The notes under the pieces are model-generated. The model worked only from the letters and a program-made list of their open reading frames with translations, was not told the DNA's origin and did no database searches. The translations under genes and the position numbers were made by a program. A DNA stretch of 64,000 nucleotides, taken from positions 248,001-312,000 of the forward strand of contig JBBEBR010000006.1 in assembly GCA_040882225.1 (NCBI GenBank). Direction: 5' to 3'. This DNA is from Gracilimonas sp040882225 (GTDB taxonomy: Bacteria; Bacteroidota; Rhodothermia; Balneolales; Balneolaceae). Each line of letters opens with the position of its first letter. Within the stretch, counting starts at the first letter, position 1. Positions 35,207 to 43,115 of the stretch are shown piece by piece.

Positions 35207-35713
35207 GTCATTGCGAGGGCTTCGGCGATTCGCCTTAACGAAGAGCAAAGCCCGCGGCAATCTTCCTGAAATGCTTGGTAAATACATCAGAGAGATTGCT
35301 TCGTCGATGCAATTCATAAACCAATATTGCAATGGTACCTCCTCGCAATGACCTACTTTCAACACCGTCATTGCAAGGGCTTCGGCGATTCGCCTTGGCG
35401 AAGAGCAAAGCCCGTGGCAATCTTCCTGAAATGCTTGGTAAATACATCAGGGAGATTACTTCGTCGTTGTAATTCATAAACCTGTAATACAAATGTGCCT
35501 CCTCGCAATGACCTACTTTCAACACCGTCATTGCGAGGGCTTCGGCGACTCGCCTTAGCGAAGAGCAAAGCCCGTGGCAATCTTCCTGAAATGCTTGGTA
35601 AACACATAAGGAAGATTACTTCGTCGACATAATTTCTCAATTAATATTGCACAGGTGACTCCTCGTAATGACCAATTTTTGACAATTATATAAAGGAGTC
35701 TCCTCGCAATGAC
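35207..35713. repeat. Three 160-base tandem repeats with inverted ends
   Basis: Copies start at 35207, 35367 and 35527, each about 160 bases. Each begins GTCATTGCRAGGGCTTCGGC. The first two end CCTCGCAATGAC, while the third ends at about 35674 with CCTCGTAATGAC. The ends are thus inverted copies of each other. A solitary end, CTCCTCGCAATGAC, remains at 35700-35713. Copy-to-copy differences are few in the left 100 bases and greater in the right part. The array lies between pnp and the M16 protease gene, both minus strand. Confidence 0.92.
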
Positions 35714-35715
35714 TA

Positions 35716-35750
35716 TAAAAAAAGGCGCCTCTCTGTGAGGAGGGCGCCAA
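35716..35750 (-). terminator. Rho-independent terminator after pnp
   Basis: On the minus strand GGCGCC (35743-35748) pairs with GGCGCC (35724-35729) around a CT/AG-rich loop, followed by seven T. It lies 25 bases beyond the pnp stop and separates pnp from the tandem repeats. Confidence 0.8.
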
Positions 35751-35774
35751 TAATACAATGATAAAAAAGTGAAA

Positions 35775-37886
35775 TTAGTTTTCGTCGTTGTTATCCAACA
35801 AAACTTTTCTTGAGAGACGGAGTTTATTACCCGGCTCAATTTTCAAGAGTTTCACTTCAATTTCGTCGCCCACGCTCATGAAATCGCTCACGTTTTCAAC
35901 ACGCTCATTTGCAATTTCAGAGATATGAAGCAAGCCATCGCGTCCCGGTGCAATTTCTACAAATGCGCCAAAGTCTTTGATCGACTTCACTTCACCTTTG
36001 TAAACTGCGCCTTCTTCAAGCTGGCCAGTGATGGCTTTAATTCTGTCCTGAGCATTTTCGGCTTTTTCGAGACTATCAGCAGAAATAGTGATTTTACCTT
36101 TTCCACTTTCGTCTTCTTCAATCCAAATCTCAGTATCTGTTTCTTTCTGAAGTGTTTGAATCACTTTTCCACCAGGGCCAATCACCGCGCCAATCATATC
36201 ACCATCAATGGTCATATTGATAAATTGCGGGGCAAATTCGGAAAGCGTTTCACTTGGAGTTGAGATGGTTTCAGCCATTTTACCAAGAATGTGTAAACGG
36301 CCGGTATGAGCTTGTTTAAGGGCTTCTTCCATTACTTCAAAAGAAATTCCTTTTACTTTCATATCCATTTGGCAAGCGGTAATACCATCAGCAGTACCTG
36401 CAGTTTTGAAGTCCATGTCTCCCATGAAATCTTCTTCGCCGCGAATATCGGAAAGCACAACCTGATTACCATCACCCACTATCATACCCATTGCAATACC
36501 AGCAACCGGCTTTTTGAGGGGGACACCGGCACTCATAAGCGCCATAGAACCACCGCAAACAGAAGCCATAGAGGAGGAACCGTTAGATTCGGTAATGTCA
36601 GAAATAATTCGAATTACATATCCGAAATCATCGAACGAAGGCATCATCATTCGGATAGCACGTTCTGCAAGGTGACCGTGACCAATTTCACGTCGGCCAG
36701 GGCCTCGCATAAATCCGGCTTCGCCAACAGAATATGGAGGGAAGTTGTAGTGCAGGTAAAATTTCTTGTCTTCTTCATCAAACAGAGTATCCACACCCTG
36801 AGCATCTTTCTTGGTACCTAAAGTAACTGATACAAGTGCCTGAGTTTCGCCACGGGTGAAGATCGCAGAACCGTGAGTTCTTGCAAGATATCCAACCTGA
36901 GTCCAGATATCGCGAACGTCTTCCGGAGAACGGCCATCAATCCGACGTTTTTTGTCAAGAATCATATTACGAAGCTCTTCTTTTTCAACATCACCTAAGA
37001 TGTCTTTGATCGTTCCGATCTCGTCTTCGTATTCTTCTTCAAGCTCAGCAACAACGCTGTTTTTAGCTTCTTTGAGCTTGGCCATGTATTCTTCTTTACC
37101 AAGGCCGATGTTTACAACTTCTTTGATCTTATCCGTTGCTAATTCACGGACTTTTTTCTCGATGGCTTCAGGGTAGCTTTCTGCAACAAATTCCCGTTTT
37201 GGTTTACCAAATTCATCCCTCAGTTCATCCTGAAATTCACACAAAGTAATGATAGAAGCATGAGCCGCTTTGATAGCGCCAAGCATTTCTTCTTCAGAAA
37301 TCTCTTCCATTTCACCTTCCATCATCAAAATAGAATCGGCAGTACCACCAACAATCATGTCGATGTCGCTTTCTTTCAACTCTGTAAGGGTTGGATTGAT
37401 TACATATTCACCATTAACTCTCCCAACTCTAACTTCAGCCATTGGGCCATCAAAAGGCACATCTGAGATATGTAAGGCTGCTGAGGAACCAAACCCACCT
37501 AATACATCACCATCATTTTCTCCGTCTGAAGAAATTACGCTGGATATAATCTGTGTTTCACATAAATAACCTTTAGGAAACAAGGGGCGTAAACTGCGAT
37601 CAATTAAGCGGCTTGATAATACTTCTTTTTCTGAAGGACGTCCTTCCCGTTTCATAAATCCACCGGGGAAACGTCCGCCGGCTGAATAACTTTCTCTATG
37701 GTCAACAACAAGCGGGAAAAAGCCTTGTCCCGGTTTAGCTTCTTTTGCACTTACGGCGGTACACAATACCTGTGTATCTCCCATACGCACTACTACAGCG
37801 CCATCGGCTTGCTTGGCAATCCGGCCTGTATCAATTGATAGCACCTTGCCCGGTGCAAATTCTACACTTCTTAAATCTTCTTTCAT
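35775..37886 (-). CDS. pnp: Polyribonucleotide nucleotidyltransferase (PNPase)
   Basis: PNPase degrades RNA 3' to 5' with phosphate. The 703-residue protein has, in order, RNase PH domain 1 (about 10-145), the all-alpha linker, RNase PH domain 2 (about 310-520, with RGETQALVSVTLGT and MASVCGGSMALMSAG), a KH domain (GAVIGPGGKVIQTLQ, about 555-610) and an S1 domain (about 620-690, GAFVEIAPGRDGLLHISEI). Length is standard. It lies 111 bases downstream of rpsO, the usual gene order, and has its own terminator. Confidence 0.97.
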   Translation of the reverse strand: MKEDLRSVEFAPGKVLSIDTGRIAKQADGAVVVRMGDTQVLCTAVSAKEAKPGQGFFPLVVDHRESYSAGGRFPGGFMKREGRPSEKEVLSSRLIDRSLRPLFPKGYLCETQIISSVISSDGENDGDVLGGFGSSAALHISDVPFDGPMAEVRVGRVNGEYVINPTLTELKESDIDMIVGGTADSILMMEGEMEEISEEEMLGAIKAAHASIITLCEFQDELRDEFGKPKREFVAESYPEAIEKKVRELATDKIKEVVNIGLGKEEYMAKLKEAKNSVVAELEEEYEDEIGTIKDILGDVEKEELRNMILDKKRRIDGRSPEDVRDIWTQVGYLARTHGSAIFTRGETQALVSVTLGTKKDAQGVDTLFDEEDKKFYLHYNFPPYSVGEAGFMRGPGRREIGHGHLAERAIRMMMPSFDDFGYVIRIISDITESNGSSSMASVCGGSMALMSAGVPLKKPVAGIAMGMIVGDGNQVVLSDIRGEEDFMGDMDFKTAGTADGITACQMDMKVKGISFEVMEEALKQAHTGRLHILGKMAETISTPSETLSEFAPQFINMTIDGDMIGAVIGPGGKVIQTLQKETDTEIWIEEDESGKGKITISADSLEKAENAQDRIKAITGQLEEGAVYKGEVKSIKDFGAFVEIAPGRDGLLHISEIANERVENVSDFMSVGDEIEVKLLKIEPGNKLRLSRKVLLDNNDEN

Positions 37887-37960
37887 TTTTCTTCTTTGTC
37901 TTTTTGGTTGATAATTCTGCCGGCATCACAGATGAGATTATATAGCGGCAGAATGAATTG

Positions 37961-37987
37961 AAAAAGGCTCCACGTATTGGAGCCTTT
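37961..37987 (-). terminator. Rho-independent terminator or attenuator between rpsO and pnp
   Basis: On the minus strand AAAGGCTCC (37979-37987) pairs with GGAGCCTTT (37963-37971), loop of seven, followed by a T-run. It is 10 bases after the rpsO stop. Read-through would be needed to reach pnp unless pnp has its own promoter. Confidence 0.75.
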
Positions 37988-37997
37988 GGATAAAATA

Positions 37998-38267
37998 TTA
38001 CTTACGGATACCGAGTTCTTTGATAAGTTCTCTATACTTCTCGATATCGTTTTTCATAAGGTAGTTTAACAATCGTCGTCTTTTACCTACCATCTTCAAC
38101 AATCCACGGCGTGATGCATGGTCTTGTTTATTTTCTTTGAGGTGCTCGGTTAGATCGTTAATTCTTTTGGTTAACATGGCTACTTGCCCTTCTGTGGAAC
38201 CGGTATTGGTTTCACTTCCACCAAATTTTTTAAATACTTCTTTTTTGTCTTCTGCGGTTATGCTCAT
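37998..38267 (-). CDS. rpsO: 30S ribosomal protein S15
   Basis: The 89-residue protein binds the central domain of 16S rRNA and helps form bridge B4. It shows the family signature GSTEGQVAMLTKRINDLTEHLKENKQDH and ends MVGKRRRLLNYL...YRELIKELGIRK. The ATG at 38267 (MSITAEDKKE) is chosen over an earlier one at 38312 because the upstream residues are not S15-like. It is first of the rpsO-pnp pair and immediately precedes the accessory island boundary. Confidence 0.97.
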   Translation of the reverse strand: MSITAEDKKEVFKKFGGSETNTGSTEGQVAMLTKRINDLTEHLKENKQDHASRRGLLKMVGKRRRLLNYLMKNDIEKYRELIKELGIRK

Positions 38268-38645
38268 TGCAATTATAAAATTATTAAAATAAATCGATTT
38301 ATAGATTTGCAAAGATAGGGGTTTTTGGAGTAAGCAACAATTGGGGATTGATGATTTATTATGGATGATGGTTGGGTAGATGTGAGATGTTAGGTGGTTA
38401 GATATTAGTGCTTAGATGATGGGTATGAGGCTTGGGTAATCAATGAGCCAAAATCCCTTCATATAGTTTTTAAGAATAGTTATTGTGTTTATTGGGCTAA
38501 GGGGAGGTTCGTGTTTTGATGTTAGCTCTGATTTATTCATTTTCTCCATCATACACTAAGGCTAATGAACTTAAACATGAAAATAGGGATAAAGTGAAAA
38601 GAGTTTACTTTACTCTAATGTTACACACCACTATTTAGAATCGCT
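38268..38645. other. Intergenic, island boundary; low-complexity tract
   Basis: No gene is seen in these 378 bases. From about 38340 to 38440 the plus strand is a purine/T-rich, GATG/TTAG-type low-complexity stretch. The rest is AT-rich and should hold the divergent promoters for rpsO and the zinc-ribbon gene. No clear promoter match, tRNA or attachment site was found. Confidence 0.55.
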
Positions 38646-38891
38646 ATGCCAATCTCAAGCTCACAAGAAAGAATTATTAAGGATGAACTTTCTCATCACA
38701 TAATATCTACAAGATGTCAATTCTGCAACGGAAATCAATGGACAATCCATAACGAACTCGTTGGACTCCCAATATTTGATTCTGAACACAAAATGATTAT
38801 TGAAGGATCATTGGTTCCAATGGTACTAATCTTTTGCAATGAATGCGGACACTCACATTATTTCAATGCAATGAAATTAGACTTAATATGA
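38646..38891 (+). CDS. Small zinc-ribbon protein
   Basis: The 81-residue protein has two CxxC knuckles, CQFC (about residues 23-26) and CNEC (about 64-67), with aromatic and polar strands between, as in a zinc ribbon. No catalytic motif is seen. Its stop overlaps the ATG of the SIR2-like gene by four bases (ATGA), so the two are probably made together. It could be the recognition or scaffold partner of that protein. This is inference from coupling only. Confidence 0.7.
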   Translation: MPISSSQERIIKDELSHHIISTRCQFCNGNQWTIHNELVGLPIFDSEHKMIIEGSLVPMVLIFCNECGHSHYFNAMKLDLI

Positions 38892-39787
38892 ACGTCTTTC
38901 TATTCGGTGCAGGCGCATCTTTTGGGTCAGGAAATGTGTATCCCACACCACCTCCATTAGGCAATCAACTTTTTAACGCATTGGAAAGGTTATTTCCAAC
39001 TTCTTGGGGATCATTACCAACTGATGTGAAGGACGTATTTCGAACGAACTTTGAACATGGGATGCAAGAAATTATTGACCGATACAATGCAGCAATCGCA
39101 CCTTTAATGCAGCATATGGGAATTTACTTCTCTCGCTTTCGTCTATTTAATGATCAATCAAATCATTACAAGTCCTTAATTGAACACTGTTCAAATGAAG
39201 GTTTATTAGACCGTACAATATTCTCATCTCTTAATTATGAGTGTCTTTTAGAGATAGCTTGTTCAATGGAAAGCGTTCAAATAAACTACTTTGGAGATCC
39301 AGAGAAGGACAAAGCAGCCATTTACAAACTTCACGGTTCTTGTAACTTCAAGTCAGCTGGATTGGAACTCTCGCGAGGGGTTCAATTCAGTGGAGTTACT
39401 TTTGAAGGTGGTTTACAAATACTTCAACCAAATCAAGTTGCCCCTGTTTTTCGAGGTAACACAGGCCTATACCCTGCAATGTCGCTTTATGCGCAAAACA
39501 AACCTTTGAACGTAAGTCCAGCGGGTATCAATGAGGGGTTGAACAAGTGGAAAACTCATATTGAAAACGCAAGTAGAATAATTGTGATTGGTGTAATGCC
39601 AAATCGAGAGGACGAACATTTATGGTTACCAATAGCCAATTCTGATGCCGAATTTATTTTTGTTGGAGGAGAAGAGCAATACGATAATTGGGTCAACGAA
39701 TTTCGAAACTCGAAGACAAACAAATATTTAGGTTTTACTTGGGAGCAAGCCAACGAAGAACTTCTCGAAGAATTAAGCGGTGTGTAA
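38888..39787 (+). CDS. SIR2-like NAD-binding domain protein (possible defence NADase)
   Basis: The 299-residue protein has a Rossmann start, MNVFLFGAGASFGSG, with the GAGAS NAD-binding motif (7-11). It has a SLNYE element (114-118; TxNYD in sirtuins) and the catalytic-histidine motif YKLHGS (His149). A strand-loop IIVIGVMPNREDEHLW (about residue 229) corresponds to the GxSxxD region that closes the NAD pocket. No zinc module of deacetylase sirtuins is apparent. This stripped SIR2-like type is frequent in anti-phage systems, where it depletes NAD. The start used (38888) overlaps the zinc-ribbon gene. The length suggests one domain with no fused sensor. Confidence 0.72.
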   Translation: MNVFLFGAGASFGSGNVYPTPPPLGNQLFNALERLFPTSWGSLPTDVKDVFRTNFEHGMQEIIDRYNAAIAPLMQHMGIYFSRFRLFNDQSNHYKSLIEHCSNEGLLDRTIFSSLNYECLLEIACSMESVQINYFGDPEKDKAAIYKLHGSCNFKSAGLELSRGVQFSGVTFEGGLQILQPNQVAPVFRGNTGLYPAMSLYAQNKPLNVSPAGINEGLNKWKTHIENASRIIVIGVMPNREDEHLWLPIANSDAEFIFVGGEEQYDNWVNEFRNSKTNKYLGFTWEQANEELLEELSGV

Positions 39788-39960
39788 CATATGCTATGAA
39801 TGAATGGGGTTTTATCGGTGAGGATACTTTGGTGGCACTTGGAAAGCCGCCACGAATTGTAAATTTAATAATCGGTGTGGCTATGTGCGAGAGGAAAGGT
39901 TAGTGCATTCTAATCCCCACTCATCATAGCTGATTGTTATCCGCAATTGTAGAAAAGATT

Positions 39961-40310
39961 CCCTCGTTTCGAACCTCAGGTTCGGAATGCAGTGTGGGAA
40001 CCTCCTGGTTCCTGTACCCTCGATCTTTTCATCTAATTGTCGGGCTACAAATGAATCAGAACTAACTCCTACTCATCAAAATACCATGAAATTCATATTC
40101 ATCATACTAATACTAACCATAGTTAGTTGTGATAATTCTAAAGAAATCATAATTACTGACTTTTCTAAACCTGTTAATATCGCTCTTTATTCTCGTTCCG
40201 AACCTCCCAGCTGCCAACAACAAATAAACGCAAGTCCCCGTGAGAAAAAGATTTCCCTCGTTCCGAACCTCTGGTGTGGGCAGGGCGGAACCTCAACGAC
40301 CCGTACTGAA
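39961..40310. repeat. REP-like hairpin repeats, island copy group 1
   Basis: Repeats of the type TTCCGAACCTCTGGTTCGGAA (9-base arms) plus GGAACC-TCCT-GGTTCC occur at about 39965-40013, 40190-40205 and 40256-40290, in full or broken form. They lie in a region 39788-40431 without an intact gene. The short ORF from about 39796 (MNEWGFIGEDTLV) has no recognisable homology. The same motifs recur at 41575-41720 and 42127-42150. Confidence 0.75.
40087..40188 (+). pseudogene. Truncated duplicate of the lipoprotein gene at 41781
   Basis: From 39961 to 40188 the sequence is nearly the same as 41655-41883, including the leader and the first ~34 codons of the lipoprotein (MKFIFIILILTIVSCDNSKE). At 40188 homology stops abruptly and a TCTCGTTCCGAACC repeat begins, so the copy is cut short at a REP-like element. 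It would not give a functional protein. Confidence 0.8.
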
Positions 40311-40431
40311 ATAAATGAGTCACAATTATAAAAGGATTTGAAGAAATTACAAGTAATCAGATGTTAAAGCTATTTAGACAAAAATATTTTGGATTAACTT
40401 GAATTTTGAAGCCACTATGAATCTATAATCT

Positions 40432-41520
40432 ATGCTACTGTCTTATTATATATTATCTGTCTTACTTATCACGGTGAATATTTTACCGATTATAAACCAT
40501 CAGCACTGGATGTTTAGGGTTTGGGAGTTTGGAAGGATTCAGATTGTGATATCTCAAATCATAATACTAACGCTGGGAATCTTATTTATAGAAGATAAAA
40601 GACTTCTATTTTGGGGAACAGTTTTAATGACTGGGGGTCTTATAATCAACAATATCATCATTCTCATTCCTTATACTATTGTATATAAGAGAAACAAGAC
40701 TAAAAATATTCCGAAACATTCCAGTCCTATCTCTATAATATCTGCTAATGTTTATCAATTTAATGAACGGTACGAAGAATTGATAAAGTTAGTGAGAGAA
40801 GTTCAGCCAGATATCTTACTTACCATTGAATCTAATCAAGCCTGGGAAGAAGCTATGTCCGAAATTGAAGAGGAGTACACTTACTCCAAAAAAGTAGCTT
40901 TAGAAAATACATATGGTATTCATCTTTACTCCAAATTATCTATTAAAACTGTAGAGGTAAATTATTTTATTAAAGAAGACCTTCCCAGCATCGAAGCTAC
41001 TTTGATCTCCGAGAATGGTTTATCATTTACCTTTTTTGGGGTTCATCCACCTCCTCCAAGCCCAACTGAGGAAGATAACTCTAAAGAGCGGGACGGGGAA
41101 TTGCTTTCCATAGGTAAAAAAGTTAAAGAAACTAAAGGACCAGTAATTGTGGTTGGCGATTTCAATAATGTTGCTTGGGCTAAATCTTCCATTTTATTTA
41201 GAAAAACATCTGAATTAATTGACCCAAGAATCGGCCGTGGATTTGTTTCTACATATCATGCCAAATACAAATTGTTTAGATTCCCAATAGATCTTTTTTT
41301 TCATTCTTCTGACATTTTTATTGAAGAATTTAAAACACTTCGAAATATTGGAAGCGACCATCTGCCACTTTTCTGTAAATTTTTTATAAATCAAAAAGAA
41401 GTTGAGCAGGAAAAAGAAGTGGTTGAATTGGAAAAAGGAGAAGAAGAGAAAGTAGATGAAATGATAAAAGACGGGGTTGATGAGAAAAGTGATCGACCTA
41501 AAATTGCCACCGAAGATTAA
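40432..41520 (+). CDS. Membrane-anchored endonuclease/exonuclease/phosphatase (EEP) family protein
   Basis: The 362-residue protein has three hydrophobic segments (about 1-85) and then an EEP domain with its metal and catalytic motifs: SANVYQFN, ILLTIE, GVHPPPP, VVGDFNNVAW and SDHLPLF. The catalytic His of the SDH triad and the GDFN loop are present. The C terminus is a highly charged, possibly disordered tail (EVVELEKGEEEKVDE). Substrates of this family include nucleic acids, phospholipids and inositol phosphates, and the anchoring suggests the periplasm or membrane surface. It is flanked by the repeats. Confidence 0.85.
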   Translation: MLLSYYILSVLLITVNILPIINHQHWMFRVWEFGRIQIVISQIIILTLGILFIEDKRLLFWGTVLMTGGLIINNIIILIPYTIVYKRNKTKNIPKHSSPISIISANVYQFNERYEELIKLVREVQPDILLTIESNQAWEEAMSEIEEEYTYSKKVALENTYGIHLYSKLSIKTVEVNYFIKEDLPSIEATLISENGLSFTFFGVHPPPPSPTEEDNSKERDGELLSIGKKVKETKGPVIVVGDFNNVAWAKSSILFRKTSELIDPRIGRGFVSTYHAKYKLFRFPIDLFFHSSDIFIEEFKTLRNIGSDHLPLFCKFFINQKEVEQEKEVVELEKGEEEKVDEMIKDGVDEKSDRPKIATED

Positions 41521-41574
41521 CAATATAACTTTATGGATTGGATATATAGTAACGAAGACCCGCTTGTTCAGACT

Positions 41575-41780
41575 TCTTCTCGTTCCGAACCTCTGGTTCG
41601 GAATGCATGGCGGAACCTCCCGGTTCCTGTGAGCTATTGACCGCTTTCGATTTTCCTCTCGTTCCGAACCTCTGGTTCGGAATGCAGTGCGGGAACCTCC
41701 TGGTTCCTGTACCCTCGATCTTTTTATTTAATTGTCGGGCTACAAATGAATCAGAATTAACCCCTACACATTAAAATACC
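41575..41780. repeat. REP-like hairpin repeats, island copy group 2
   Basis: Two tandem units, about 41577-41632 and 41655-41712. Each has TTCCGAACC-TCT-GGTTCGGAA then GGGAACCTCC-(T/C)GGTTCC-type hairpins. The second unit begins the block that is duplicated at 39961-40188. Confidence 0.85.
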
Positions 41781-42119
41781 ATGAAATTCATATTCATCAT
41801 ACTAATACTAACCATAGTTAGTTGTGATAATTCTAAAGAAATCATAATTACTGACTTTTCTAAACCTGTTAATATTGCTCTTTCAGTAAATCCAGATAAA
41901 GCATACACCACAAAGTTATTAAGGGTAAGGGGGCAAGTTGATGATACAGTAATAGTTGGTGTTTGTGAAAAATGCCGAAGCTTCTATTTAAATGGAAAAA
42001 TAGACACGTTATTTAATCCAGACTTCTATGGTGGTCAGGGAATGGATTCCACCTATTTTTACTTTGACCCATATAAATCGAAAAATGGTGAGCTAAAACT
42101 TACTTTTTCGATTCTTTAG
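41781..42119 (+). CDS. Small lipoprotein of unknown function
   Basis: A 112-residue lipoprotein with lipobox IVSC (Cys15). It contains CEKC (about residues 54-57) and short beta-strand-like stretches (KLLRVRGQVDDTVIVGV). It has no domain I recognise. Its 5' third and leader are duplicated at 39961-40188, and REP-like repeats bracket it on both sides, suggesting recent shuffling. Function unknown. Confidence 0.65.
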   Translation: MKFIFIILILTIVSCDNSKEIIITDFSKPVNIALSVNPDKAYTTKLLRVRGQVDDTVIVGVCEKCRSFYLNGKIDTLFNPDFYGGQGMDSTYFYFDPYKSKNGELKLTFSIL

Positions 42120-42437
42120 TCTAGGTATTCCTCTCATTCCGAACCTCCCGGTTCCTGTGAGCTATTGACCGCTTTCGATTCGTAGCTCAACTGCAAAGTA
42201 CCAAATAGAGGCTCTGCCTCAAACCCTCCCCCATTACCGAGATTCTTCTCTACCTCATGAAATTAACCTTTAGGGTACGTAACGAAAGAATAGTGATAGT
42301 GCTTTGAAAATTCGCAACGAGCCAAACACAAAACCGTTAGTGACTGCAATAGCATGATCTTTGTTGACTTTATTTGTATAGTAGCAACCAAGCTTGAAGA
42401 GGCTTCTTAAAGAGTAAATTATTAAAGGAGAAATAAT
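42120..42437. repeat. Intergenic region with a REP-like remnant
   Basis: The segment 42129-42178 repeats the sequence TTCCTGTGAGCTATTGACCG of 41623-41650 together with a shortened CATTCCGAACCTCCCGGTTCC hairpin. The remaining ~250 bases hold nothing I recognise apart from AAGGAG just before the next ATG, a good Shine-Dalgarno. Confidence 0.6.
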
Positions 42438-43040
42438 ATGAGAAAAATAATCGTCTTATCATTTATTTCATTAGATGGGGTAATGCAAGCGCCTGGCGGA
42501 CCTGAGGAAGATACGTCAAGTGATTTCAAATATGGTGGCTGGACTGCACCGTATTTTCACGAAGCTGACGAAGCGGCTGGTAAACTCATGGCGAAACAGA
42601 TGAAATCTGCAGATCTTCTTTTGGGCCGAAAAACATTTGAGATTTTTGCTGCCTACTGGCCTGAACATGCAGATATGTGGCCTGGCATCAACGATGTTAC
42701 AAAATATGTGATGAGTAATACCATGGACAAATCAGATTGGAAAAACTCCGTTTTCCTAAAAACCGTAGATGACATCAAAAAGCTCCAGAATTCAGAAGGG
42801 TCTGATATCCAGGTTCACGGCAGCGGCAACCTGATCCAGACACTACTCAAACATGATTTGGTTGATGAGCTGTGGCTCAAAACGTTTCCAGTCACGCTCG
42901 GTATGGGTAAGCGTTTGTTTACTGAGGGCACTATTCCTGTAGCTTTTACATTAACAGACAGTTTGATTACACCAAATGGAGTGATTTTTGCTAATTACAA
43001 GCGAGCAGGAAAAGTCAAAACAGGTACTATTGGAGCCTAA
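42438..43040 (+). CDS. Dihydrofolate reductase-like (RibD C-terminal domain) protein
   Basis: A 200-residue single-domain protein of the DHFR/RibD-C superfamily: IVLSFISLDGVMQAPGG at the start, LLLGRKTFEIFAAYWP, YVMSNTM, IQVHGSGNLIQTLLKH and LVDELWLKTFPVTLGMGKRLF. Such stand-alone proteins are NADPH-dependent reductases of unknown substrate and often sit in gene-exchange islands. AAGGAG lies nine bases before the ATG. It is unlikely to be the household folate enzyme, since family members of this type differ from FolA in sequence. Confidence 0.87.
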   Translation: MRKIIVLSFISLDGVMQAPGGPEEDTSSDFKYGGWTAPYFHEADEAAGKLMAKQMKSADLLLGRKTFEIFAAYWPEHADMWPGINDVTKYVMSNTMDKSDWKNSVFLKTVDDIKKLQNSEGSDIQVHGSGNLIQTLLKHDLVDELWLKTFPVTLGMGKRLFTEGTIPVAFTLTDSLITPNGVIFANYKRAGKVKTGTIGA

Positions 43041-43115
43041 ATAAAAAATACCCTCAACCAAAAGCACGAACCGCTAACGTCAGCTAAGAAACGTTATCTT
43101 CAATTAAAAAAACAA

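Noticed and set aside
35207..35713. CRISPR array
   Set aside because: Only three units, 160 bases each, nearly identical over their whole length, with no spacers and no cas genes.
38340..38440. Possible direct-repeat or CRISPR-like array in the G/T-rich tract
   Set aside because: No unit repeats at regular spacing. It is only low-complexity sequence.
39796..39903. Small ORF after the SIR2-like gene (MNEWGFIGEDTLV...)
   Set aside because: Thirty-five codons with no homology or start signal that I can support. It lies in a repeat-rich gap.
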